This document shows positions 43,736 to 55,900 of a stretch of 64,000 nt of DNA, piece by piece (within the stretch, counting starts at the first letter, position 1; every line of letters starts with the position of its first letter). Origin of the DNA: Trissonchulus latispiculum (lineage: Eukaryota > Nematoda > Enoplea > Enoplida > Ironidae); the NCBI GenBank assembly GCA_030248195.1, contig JASAND010020992.1, positions 1 through 64,000 on the forward strand. Direction: 5' to 3'. A program made the translations under genes and the position numbers. The notes under the pieces were generated by a model that saw only the letters and a list, made by a program, of their open reading frames with translations, ran no database searches and was not told the DNA's origin.

Positions 43736-45268
43736 ACACCTATGCCCCAAAGGAAACTATGGAGACTTGAAAGTTAGTGCCAGAGCCACCTTATAAAGTG
43801 CACAGCTATATAGTAGCTATAGCATGCCACAGCCACAGCATTCTCATATTAGTCAAGTTTCGCTGTGAATAATAGTTTCTTCGTTAAAGTTTAAGTTTAG
43901 AATAACAGTACTGCAACAACATGAACATGTAATATTTTATTCATTTCATACTATACATTACTTTGTACATTACATTACTATTTCGTGCAAAGTTGAAGCT
44001 TGCAGGTGATTAAGTACAAAATTTGATGATCTAAAAATATTAAACCTAATCAATGAATTATATATTTTGAAGGTATACCGTGACAGATCTTGCCATAGAG
44101 TAGAAAAGAAAAGGGTTATCATTATTTCATCTACGTTTTATTATAAATCACACAAACGACGCTATTGGTTTTGCGCCACCTCTTTTCTACTTGTAACAAT
44201 GGAAAGTACCGTGGAGAGCGGCACTTCTTGGTTCTCATGTCATTTGCGCTTACACTACCTAACCTGAGTATTAAAATATAGCGGAATGAGGGGATTCGCC
44301 CTTGATCGGTGTATATTACTTCAGGCACAACAGATCTGCCGCGGAATATCTAGTCAGAAAGATTTCGGAAAATTCACATCTGAAATGGCGAACGCGTAAG
44401 CTTCGGGAATGAGTCATGAACTAATCGACAGCAAACATTTTGTATCTGTTACCTTTTTTGCTAAGGTGAGCGAAGGATCTGAGTTAGTTCTGTGTCAATC
44501 TGGCAGCACTTTTACCGTTCATTCAGCTCCCTGCAGAACCATTGATACAAAATAATACTAACTACACGTTTCTATGGTATATTAATTTTTTAATCTTTTA
44601 GTTTATCAATTTAATAGTGTCAAATGAGCACGGACTCTTCTACAAATTATTTCGTTTCCGGTTCAAATATGCCGGAAAGACAACAAATATTTTCACATGA
44701 AAGCTTATCAAGTTTGATAAAAAATCGACCCAATGCTAAATCAAATTTGTTTAAATCAAACTGTGTTGTTTGCGTTTAGGTAACATTGGTTATCAAGCAA
44801 AAGACGTTGTTTAGAGCAATCATTGAAGGCAAATACTCTGAATTAGATTTTATATGAAATTACTTTCAGGAATAAATCTCTGTTTTTCAGTTTTTTCAGT
44901 TGTATTCAATACGGTGTCCTACGGGATTTTGATAAAGGAGTTAAACTGAGCGCCCTCTTTTCTTCTGAAGTAAAGAGGGCGAAAGCGCAACTAAATAAAT
45001 TTTAAAAATTAAACAAATCCCAAGACCACTCAACCCTTCTTTTTCTTGCAATGTTCAGAAGTATTTTCACTGGTGAACATTTTGACAATATCCTCAATTA
45101 AAATACTTCCTGCGATTTGATCTGAAAATCATTAGCAAGAAAGTCAGATTTTGCCAGGCTACACTATTGTACAAATGTTTAGCACAACCTTAAAAGTGGA
45201 AGAAAGAGTAATGATTTATAAATAAGTTGATTTCAAATGACATTTTCGCTAATTTTTCGAATATCTAT
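43736..45268. other. Upstream flank of the avidin-like gene; no gene recognised
   Basis: AT-rich sequence with ordinary composition, a sharp change from the G-run block. No ORF with a recognisable domain. Distal promoter or 5' UTR exons of the avidin-like gene could lie here but cannot be identified by eye. Confidence 0.4.
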
Positions 45269-46225
45269 TAGTGTTGTGCATTGGCCGGTGCGGCCAATGG
45301 CTGGCCCATGGCCGGCCATTGGCCGGCCAAGCCATTGGCCATTGGCCGAAAAAATCTCGGCCAGTTGGCTTGGCCGGCCATTGGCCGTTGGCCGGCCAAC
45401 GGCCAATGGCCAACGGCCAATTGGCTGGCCGTTGGCCGTTGGCCGATGGCCGGCCAATGGCCGTTGGCCGGCCAACGGCCAACTGGCTGGCCGTTGGCCG
45501 TTGGCTGGCCAATGGCCGAGTGCTGGCCAAGCTCAAATTTACTGATCTTGTGCGTTAACTGTGTTGAAAAATTTAATTTTCCTGCATAATATCGTAAAGA
45601 TGTTGCTGTATAAACGTTACGTTAGATACAGTACTATAGATTTTTACTTAGATGTTGACAATTTTTATCGTTATTAGCATTATTTTACAATTAAATTTGC
45701 TAATTGCATGCAAATTTTAAGTGTGCTAACAACGTAGTTTTTAAATTTGTCTGACGGTGAACGTCTCATCACTTTATTGCGGTCCTCCAGCAAAACTAAA
45801 ACAGCGTTATCGCGGGTTGGAGCTAAATGTTTGGAAAAACTATTTTACAAATATTGTAAATTGTACTATTGAACTAAAGTTTAATTAAGTTTACGCCTAA
45901 TTAAGCACGGTAGACGAATAAAAATAGTAAATTCCAGCTCGCCAACGTTGACAAATAGCTAAAGAACGGCCAATAGCTTACGGCCAAGAAACAGCCAACG
46001 GCCAACGAGCGGCCAACGGCCAACCAGTTGGCCGTTGGCCATTGGCCGTTGGCCAGCCAACGGCCATTGGCCGGCCATCGGCCAACGGCCGCCGGCCAGC
46101 CAATTGGCCGTTGGCCATTGGCCGTTGGCCGGCCAACGGCCAACGGCCAAGTGGCCGGCCAACTTCAAACTCCGGCCAAGCCAAGCCAAGTCAACCATGG
46201 AAATTTTCGGCCAATCCCAACACTA
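45269..46225. mobile_element. 957-bp hAT-like MITE with GGCCAAC arrays
   Basis: It opens TAGTGTTG and closes CAACACTA. ATATCTAT is duplicated exactly at 45,261-45,268 and 46,226-46,233. About 240 bp inside each end is an array of TTGGCCGTTGGCC / GGCCAACGGCCAA monomers (45,283-45,530 and 45,973-46,190), so the two halves can fold back on each other. The 430-bp centre is AT-rich and non-coding. The ORFs in the arrays are repeat artefacts. The right end lies 152 bp before the avidin start codon. Confidence 0.92.
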
Positions 46226-46342
46226 ATATCTATGGAATTAAGGAGAAATTAATGTTTTTGGAAATTGAATACATGTAGTAGTTGGCAAAAAGAGTCAACT
46301 CTCAGGATTATAAAGATTGTTGTATTTTTCAGTTTTGATAAA

Positions 46343-46367
46343 CCAGTGATCAGAGACGGATCACTGG
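46343..46367 (+). promoter_or_regulatory. 9-bp hairpin in the presumed 5' UTR of the avidin-like gene
   Basis: CCAGTGATC-AGAGACG-GATCACTGG ends 10 nt before the ATG. A TTTTTCAG acceptor-like site ends at 46,332, so the hairpin would be at the start of a 5' UTR exon if that site is used. A role in translation is possible but untested. Confidence 0.45.
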
Positions 46368-46377
46368 AGATCTCGCT

Positions 46378-46867
46378 ATGCGGATTATCTGGCTTCTGTG
46401 TATTGCTGTTGCTGTCACTCTTGCAATAGTAAGCAATATATAATTGCGATTAATATTACGTATAGTTGAGTTTTATCAAGTGTTGTTTCATCATCATGTT
46501 TTTATTTCACACAGCATAGTTTTCAACCAAATCTTTTAAATTAATTTCTCAATGTTCCTTGTAGCAGAAAACGATCATATATAATACCCACTGATAGACT
46601 GCAAGGTTGACCTTTTTTATTTTTATTTTACATTACATTTTACATTTTACATAATTTTTACATAATCTTACATGACTAGAGCCATCCACTGCCGGTCAGG
46701 TTAGACGCTTGTCTCATTTTTCGTAACAGTAAATATATATCATCGTGTACAATGTACGGTCTGGCAAATAATTGTAACATGCCACTATCTTCTATTACAG
46801 GCAAAAGCTCAAGATACTGAAACAGAAAGGTAATTACATATTATTATTTATTATTACTATTCTAATT

Positions 46868-46924
<57 letters not shown>

Positions 46925-49900
46925 GCTGTTGTTGTTGTTGCCATAATTAAATAGTAATTTGGAAGATCGGATCAGCTACTGAAATTTGCGGCCGATTATA
47001 TTAAAAAGTTCCCTCGTCCTTTTCCATTCACCGGAGTGGTTAACTTCGCCTAACTTTATCATTAAAGGTGATTTTACAAAAGAAGATTTAATGGAATGAA
47101 TTACTGCCATATTTAAATTTTCCATTTTCTAAGTTTTGCTTTCAGCTTCACAACAAGCAGCGTCGGTGAAATTCCAACAACTACTGAGGTAATTTCTTAA
47201 CAAATGGTTAACCTGCTACTTCTTAATCAATCAATTTCTTTGAACAATTAAAAACAGTTGGTAATGGTAATCGGTTACATGCAAATGAAGGAACGAACGA
47301 AACTAAGATGCGTTAACAATGTGTGTATCCTTAAATCATGTATTTCAAATGCGTGTGTGCATAGATCTAATGCATACGAGTATGATTTGGTCCAACTCTG
47401 AATTGGCCCAATATTTATGATTGGTTTTTGCTATGCAATGCAAAAGAACGTACTGTCACGAGGCCTGGAGATCCTTCGAAAGTTCTGCTAGTGGAAGCGT
47501 GAAAATCTGGTCCGTGTAGGCCTTATGATGGTTATAGTTATGGATCGTTGCTTGTCTTAGTCGTCAGTGAACACTAGGCTTTTACTATGAGGCAGAGGGC
47601 AGGTTATGATATACAGTATATACGGTTCAGACCATAGACAGATATAGACAAAGACAAGGCAGCGAGCAACCAGCAACCAAGAAGAAACCACAGCCCGCCG
47701 CCCAAAAATGACTCAAACATAGACTTTTATACTTCGAGTATCTCCGCCTCTCACGTCTTACCGTTAACCTCTTTTCTAATTACATGCTGTCGAAAAGTCG
47801 AAGTGTCTTTTCATCAAAAGTCATAAAACCTAAGGCGGTCTCTTTCAACTCTTTCTATGACGAAGCATTTGACTTATACTTTCAGGCATATTTTAAAATA
47901 CTAGTGGAAATATAAAACTTGAAAATTGGAACAAAATATCCATCAAATGTCAGAAGTACAAGTCAATTCAAAGAACTACCACGACGATTTCCAAAATTCT
48001 CCGAACCTTCTCCGAAAACATCAGCACGTCACGCCTCAATTGAAAGCTAGCTGACTTCAGCTAGAAGTTAAACCTTCACTCGGGACTCGGGACTATGATA
48101 GAAAATAGAGACGTAGATAATTTTAGTGTTAGGTACGTATGCTTAGGATTTACTTTATAATGTAACTAACTGACGTTTGATACGTAAGACCATTAATTTG
48201 GATATTAAAATATTAATTGTTTCCTATGTTTTGGTTAGGAATTTATGCAGCTGTGACAGTACATATACGCGAGTGTTAATATAGATATACAACTATATAA
48301 CTGTAGGTCATATTTCTATGAAAAATAAGAGGGGGTGTATATATTTGTATAAAAATTCATATTTTATAAACTTGAAAATTTCTATATGAATGTGGATTAG
48401 TTAGCATCAATATATCCATGGAATTAAATTTGATTTTATTTTATTTCTGATTGGGAGAATGCAGGTACATAAAGCTGGTCAGCTTAATTTAGTTAATTTT
48501 AACTAAAACCATGGTTTTTGCTGCATCAAAATAATAAATTTATAAACAGTCCCCCTACATTGTTATTATCAACTTTAAAACTACCGTAAGACATTCCCTG
48601 TTTACTAAAGTGGGGCTTAGCAATGTAAATGACAGTTGGGCCAAATCTGAGGTGGGCCAAAGAAGAATACTCCTACGGGTAGGGGTAGACATAAGGGATG
48701 CATGACGTAACAGGCTATATCTTTAACACATGGCTTAGCCAAGGGAATATTGTCATTTTTGTACATGCAGAGATATATGTAGGAGTACGAGTAGACATAA
48801 GTGTGAGTTGACTTTCAACTCAGTTATTTACCGACGCACTTTTTGTACTCAGTACCAGGGTAGTTCACAAGCCTGTAAAACACATATACTTTTTAGCAAA
48901 GAAACTTTATTGTCAGCCACTTTCAAAGCGACTGATTAATTGGCGAGGCTACGATTAACAAATAATTAGCAACAGGTAGAAATAAAAAACAATATTTAGC
49001 CACCCTCAAACGCAATACCGATACTCGGCAAACTCATACAGAAAGGACAGCGCTGTTATTCAGATTTAAAAATAAAATCCTTCGGTCGCAGAATACAAGG
49101 CTCCAGAAAGCCGCCTCAGAGAGAGCTATCACAGAGAAGAAATTACTCTCACCGCAAAAGACCCCTGTTTAAATGTTATTTTCCATCTGGCATGTTGTCT
49201 CACCCTTTCCATCTTTTGTTTTTCAGGAAAACTGATCTCTACTTTCCTGCCGTTTCTTTAGCTTCTGTTTCCCAGTTGTGATTCAGCCCACATTTATAAA
49301 GCCAAACTCCCTATAGGATGTCCGGCCGACCAGATCGCCAGATCACAACTTCACAGCATACAGACCTGTCGTACACAGAAGGTATGAGAACTAGCTACTG
49401 CCAAGAACGTCGAGCATTTTTGAAGTCGGCATCACAAAGTGACAGGAGCCGTAGTACCTTGATGGAAAATGATGCCTCGAGCTTATACCGCCTGCACCTC
49501 CACGGAATGTCTCGGAAACAGGAGAAAAATCAGTGATGACAATCACTCTGGGAATTTCTGAGGGCACGTTCTCGGCAGCAGACCGCGACAGTGTTGTCGA
49601 TTTATTAGTGTAAGAGGATACAGCTACAGACTCTGTTGCCTTCTGCCGTTTCAAATTATCATTGCACGTAGGAGTGTTCAGTTTAAGAGCCGTCACTCCT
49701 AGAACTCAGTTTACCACCAGACAAACGAGTTCGTGCAGCCATCGGGAATCACTAGAAAGAGTTCAAGCGTAGAGTATATAAGCATAAAGTATAATGACAG
49801 GGTACTACAAGTAAAGAAAACAATATATCACACAGCCAGTTAAATATACAGCAAAGTATAGTAATCCTACAGTAAAACAAAATACTTGGTAGTAATAGTA

Positions 49901-52900
49901 CTTGGTATAAATAAATTGAAATAATTTGAAATAATCCAGCGGTCGCAGAACACAAGGCCCCAGAAAACCGCCGCACACAGAGCTGAGACAGAAGAATTAA
50001 CCATCACTGCAAAAGATCCCCTCGTGAAAATGCTATTTTCCATCTGACATTTTGTCCCACCCTTTCCCGTCTTCTGTTTTTCAGGAAGATCTCTAGCCGT
50101 CTCGCCGCACCGCTTCTGTTTCTCAGCCGTGACAGCGGAAAATTTATCCCCTTTCGCACGTACGTCATTAGACCCCAAGTTGCCACTCCCAGCGCTTCGA
50201 AACCAAAAACATAAATCATGGCTTTATCTAAAGTTGTAGCATCATCTTTTTAACATCATCTTGTCTTACTGTAGTAGCCTAGTTTCAATTGCCACATGTT
50301 GTCACATAAGGAATCTATGACAGGCTAAGAGAAATCCATTATATATATGTTACGGGAAGATGAGTGAGTTGGATACTTCTGAAAGTGTCCTGACAAATAG
50401 ATAATTTCTGACAATTGTCGCCTTCTCCGGACAGAAGAGTAAATTAGCTAGGTGTCAAAAGCAGGTGTGTTGCCACTCCCAGTTCTTCGAAACCAAAACA
50501 CAAAGCACACATGATATTGGTTTATCTTAAAGCTGTAATATTGTCTTTTTAACATCATCTTTTAAGCAGGCTGATAATGTCTTTACTGCAGCCTAGTTCC
50601 AATTTCCACATTTTCACATAAAGAATTCATGACTGGTTAATACGCAATATCTTTAACACAGGTCTTACCTTGTCGTCAGTAATTATATTGTGAATTGATC
50701 TGAAAATGCAGTGATCAGTGCCATGCATGCAGTGAAAGAATATACAACCGACCAATGAGTCTATGCATACACAGTAAGCTGCGAGTGATGAAAAGGTCAA
50801 CGTAATGATAACAAAAAACAACACAAAGAAATAAATCATAGCATTAGGTAAAGGTCCGCTTGATGAATCTATATCAAAGAATGGAGCTTATATCATGGGA
50901 TAGAGTCTGCCGCTGCTGTCCATAATATGAGCAACATCCACTACTGGGTACTGCCCAAACATTATCGGCATGAAATAAGGCAAGGTCTGGGCAGCCAATG
51001 GCCTGCCAGACGGGTTGCTAATAGGGGCGGCATCGAAGGCCGGTCTGCAATTTCGGACTAGAAGTCCTGAGTTTGTGTAATTTGGACAGGAACCGAGACA
51101 CGAATTGGGGGTACCGTAAAAAGTGTAAGGCAGGCAGTAGTTGAGTTGGTGATGCTGCTGTCGACGGGGGACGTAATCTGGAGACATTGCCGGCAGTAAC
51201 TAAATTGTGTCTCCAGACGTAACGGACGCACTCATTGAGGAGCAGGCGGGCAATTGGGAGTTATTGTGACCAGATGGGAATTTGAATTTTTCTGTTGAGG
51301 TATAGCAGGTGGAGCTGCAGGTATACTCAATAGGTCAGACTTGGAAAACGACAACGATAAGTAGCCCAGGCAATGCAAGGAGTTCGCCTTGGTGTCTTTC
51401 CAAATGGAGGATTCGAGGTTATGGATTTCACGAGGCAACAGCATAAGCAGGGTGTGAATACCCTTCGTGCCTAGGGTTTCATCTGTGTTCGAAGCTCTCG
51501 ACTCATCCGTTTGAGGTCAACAGGATCCGTAGTCAGCTAAGTGTAGACGTTGATCACGCAGACGGAATAAGGGAAACAGATGGACTAGTCATTCACAGTG
51601 TAGAAGTTATGCTTATTGGAATAATTAAAAGACTAAGGCTGTAGGTTCTAGAGGGTGTGCATGTCTCGACTTTCCCAAATCCTTACCCTGGCCAACTAAT
51701 GCACGAGACAGCAGTATAGTTTGAGTACCGTAAGTTTACTTCAGACAAAATACAAAAGCAGTATAATAATTTAAACAATTGACAATGTTAATAAGGAATA
51801 ATAGGCACTAGAAGAAACAATTATAAAACCAAAACATTATTTACCAAAGCAAACCAGCCATAAAAACCAATTCCAAAGTTGGCCCCAATCCCATAAAAAA
51901 TCGGCAGAGGGACTCCCTTACCACATCACATTAATGACCCCGAAAAACTCAGACTGATGACTACGCGCGCCTAATTTGATAAATTTAGATTATTAGCTAT
52001 CTCCGGCCTTGGGCCGTACACAAAAGTACAATTTAGTTTCAACGTTTATGAATCTAGCACTCGCTTTTCAGTAATTTGAGAATAGAAATTTAGGAATATT
52101 TCTACAACAGAATGGATGCTGGCTCCATCGTTGTTGTTGCTTACACGTTACCGGTGCAGGCAAGGTAAGTATGGCAATGCAAGGCAAGGCGAGCAGTACC
52201 ACCAGAAGGTGGTCAATGGGTGAGAGGCTTGCCGGAGGGTCTGAAACAGATTCGAAAACTGCGAAAACAGTTTCCGAACCCGCGTTCCCCAGAGTCAGGA
52301 TGATATGCATATATCGTGGTGTTACAGTCCCGGACAGGCAAAATGAATGTAGTTAAGCCAGGTTAATCTGGGAGAGGACAAACACGTCGCTAGACTTGAC
52401 TGACCGAACATACTGCAGACTGTCGTGTCCCGCCAGCAGGTTACGACGGGTCCAGCTACCTGCCGGATATTTTCAGAGCCAACTCCCCATAGTATGTCCG
52501 GGCCGACGTTTCTCACCAGGTTCCATTCCTGGTTTAAGTCAGGTGGAGTAGATCGCAACTTGATAGTATACATACCTGTCGTTCACAGAAGGTGTGAACA
52601 GGCAACTGCCAGAACGCAGGACATTTTTGAAGTCGGCATCATAAAGTGACAGGAGCCGTAGTACCTGATGGAAAATGATGCCTCGATCTTGTATCGCCTG
52701 GGCCTCTACGGAGGCAGCAAGTTGCGAACGTTTGGCACAAGTGTGGGAGGCAGCATGAAAAATTTTCGATTGCCTCCTGCCATTGCCACTTGATCCACAC
52801 GGTAAGAGGCGCCCAATCGCCACAGTACCATTCAAACCCATAACTGTAGGGCCTGCTGATATGCTAATTGCGAAAAGTCTCATCTGCCAGGTGGGATGTC

Positions 52901-55900
52901 TGGAATGTCCAGAAAACAGGACAAATATCTGTGATGATGGTCACTGTCTATGCGTGATTAAAGCACTCAAAAACCACTCTGGGGATTTCTGAGGGCAGTT
53001 TCTGGGCAGCAATCCCAGTCGCAGACCGAGTTGTCGATGTATTAGTGTACGAGGACACAACAACAGACTTTGTTGCCTTCTGCCGTTTCAAATTATCATT
53101 GCACGTAGGAGAGTGTTCAACTTCAGAGCCGCCACTTCTAGAAGTCAGTTTACCACTAGACAAACGAGTTCGTGCAGCCATCGGGAATCACTAGAAAGAG
53201 TTCAAGCGTAAAGATATAAGCATAAAGAATAATGACAGGGTACTACAAGTAAACAATATATCACACAGCCATTTAAGTATACAGCAACGTAGAGTAATCC
53301 TACGGTAAAACAAAACTACTTGGTAGTTGGTACTTGGTATCAATAAATTGAAAAACTTGAAATAATTCAACTGTCGCAGAACACAAGGCCCCAGAAAGCC
53401 GCTTCTGTTTCCCAGTCGTGACAGAGGAAACTTTACCCCCGTTCGCACGTGCGTAATTATACCCCCCAACTACCCCCAAGTTGCCACTCCCAGCGCTTCG
53501 AAACCAAAAACATAAATCATCTCGTTGTCTTAAAGTTGTAGCATCATCTTTTGACATAGCCTAGTTCCAATTGCCACATTTTATCACATAAGGAATCTAT
53601 GCCCGGCTAAGAGAAATCCATTATATACATATAATATATATATATGTATGTATATATATGTTATGGGCAGATGAGTAAATTAGCTATGTCCAGAGCAGGA
53701 TTGGACACATGCGCAAGTGTGTGAGTGAACTATAAACTAATAGTGCAGGATTGGTGCTTACAGTTGTCACTTAACTTTAATTAATTTGTACTTTATTATT
53801 AATTTATATCTTGGGTACTTACTTGCATAGCTATCTTGCCTATTGCTTTATTAACTTTTAAAAGTTCGGTCAAATTAATTTAGTGTCTCTTTCAATGTTA
53901 AATTGTACAAATAATTTTGTTAGCGTTAGTTTGCTTCAGTAAGCTATTACTAAGCTATTATTTAACTTATTACCTAATCTCTTATTAATTGTAATTTTAC
54001 ACCCGTAAATTTGATTAGTGTTAATTTCACCGTTGGTTTCCATTTTAAATTAGGTTAAAATAATGGCACCAAAGCATAGCTTGCAGATAATTAAAATCAA
54101 TTAATTAGCAAATAAATTATAAGTTATACATGTTCTATTATCAATTATACATGTACATAGATACGTGTAACGTGCAATATTCAAAAGCGTGCAAGTTTTG
54201 AAAATGCACACCAACTGCCGTGCAATTGTGAAATACAAAATTTCTAGCTTTTTACTTTTTTAGTTTTTAGTTTTCTTAACTTTAAAAGTTTTTAACATGA
54301 TAATATAAATGTTAACTCTCAAATGGACCATTTGAGCATTTAATGATTTATTTTATGTTAACAAGTTTTAGCTCTGGTTAAAATTCGAGTTAGTAGTGTC
54401 CGGGTTGCTACACGAGGGCTAAAAACTAGTTGAAAATGCAAGAGACGCACTAAACGGATTAAAATTCATCTTTAAAGGAATAGCGATTAAGGAGGCCGGA
54501 TTAAAATTAACTCTTCCAGTTTTTAATCCGAAGTGTGAATAAAGAAACAGGATTAGATTAAAATTTTAATCCTAGGTGCATTAAACAAATAATAGTGCCG
54601 GGAACAAAAGCCAAAATTTTTTAAATCCTTATACTGATATGCTGATACCCGTCATATAACTGGCAACTACTGAAAACTGTAGAATTTCTTTATCATATGC
54701 CACTTAAAATCTTAAGTCTTTCTATTATGCCGATTGCTTTGATAGTGCTATCTTTAACGTTAGTCACAACTCACAACCCGTCATATGACGGGTCGGCATT
54801 ATAGAAGAGATGACTTCCCGTGATATAACGGGTGCGGCAGCAAAAGGGTTAAGCGGATTAAACGTTGGCGGATAAAAATCATTCATTGCTGTTTCTTTAA
54901 TGGCGGATTAAGCGGATTAAAATTGACTCGTTTAATCGCAGGAATAACAATGGTCGGATTAAACGTATTAATTTTAATCAGTTTAATCCGTTTAATCCTG
55001 CATTGAAGAAACAGCCGTTAACACTTTAATCTGGCTGATGTCTAATCCGTTTAATCCGACCATTTTAATCTTTAAAGAAATAGGTCCTTAAACATGATTT
55101 GGTCACATTTTAGTTCCACGAGCCAATCAGAACGATAAGTTTGGCCAATAAAAGGTTACAAATTTAAACGTAAACACGTTATTTTTTATCTTGGTGCCCA
55201 GCAATTTAGGTTCTCATAAGAGACCTTTATCATGCTGCCCTCCGCGGTCCGTAAAGTGGACAAGAGGCGAAGAGGCGAGGATCAAGGATAGAAAACAAGA
55301 TCCCCAAGCAGTCCTGACGTACGGTTATTTCAGTCACGCCCAGGGTAACCACAGTCGTTCTATTTGGCGACTGTAGCTTTTCCCCGCAGATCAATAGTGA
55401 CTAAGATGGCGGAAGTCTATATTATTATCCACTCGGAAGGGTTTAACCAGAAAAATAAGGGCTGCAGAAATGGGTCGCAGGGGAGACCGAGTACTCAGGA
55501 AAGATGAAAAGTCCACCAAAGCAATCAGAGAAATTAGGTTTCTGTTTAAGCATATGTACCTTATCCCTATGCCTACCTGATAAAAGATAGTTAGATTTAA
55601 AGTATTGCTAGAAAATGACCATAGCAAGTCACAATAGGACCTTTTCACTTGCCATCACAAGTTGTTCTCTCAGTAAAAAGAAACGCTGCTGACTTTTATA
55701 CAGGGGATGCTCCAAAGAAACACCCCCTGATCAGCACAAGGGTAGCATCCCTCGTTACCAAAATACAGGAAAGCGGTTTGAGCAGTCAAACTACGCTTGA
55801 TTAAAGAATTACTCAGATAGTGACTTAATAGCAATAAACTTAGCCGTTGTGCAGACGACAAATCAGTCTTTTAGCGGTCAGGATCAACATTTGCGTGAAT

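Noticed and set aside
45233..46278. Overlapping Gly/Pro/Trp/Ala-rich ORFs (about 70-100 codons) on both strands
   Set aside because: They are produced by the TTGGCCGTTGGCC arrays of a MITE with an exact TSD.
50888..51444. Two minus-strand ORFs (99 and 70 codons) as a host gene
   Set aside because: No recognised domain, no clear splice sites joining them, and they sit between two copies of a decayed repeat. Kept only as part of an unexplained region.
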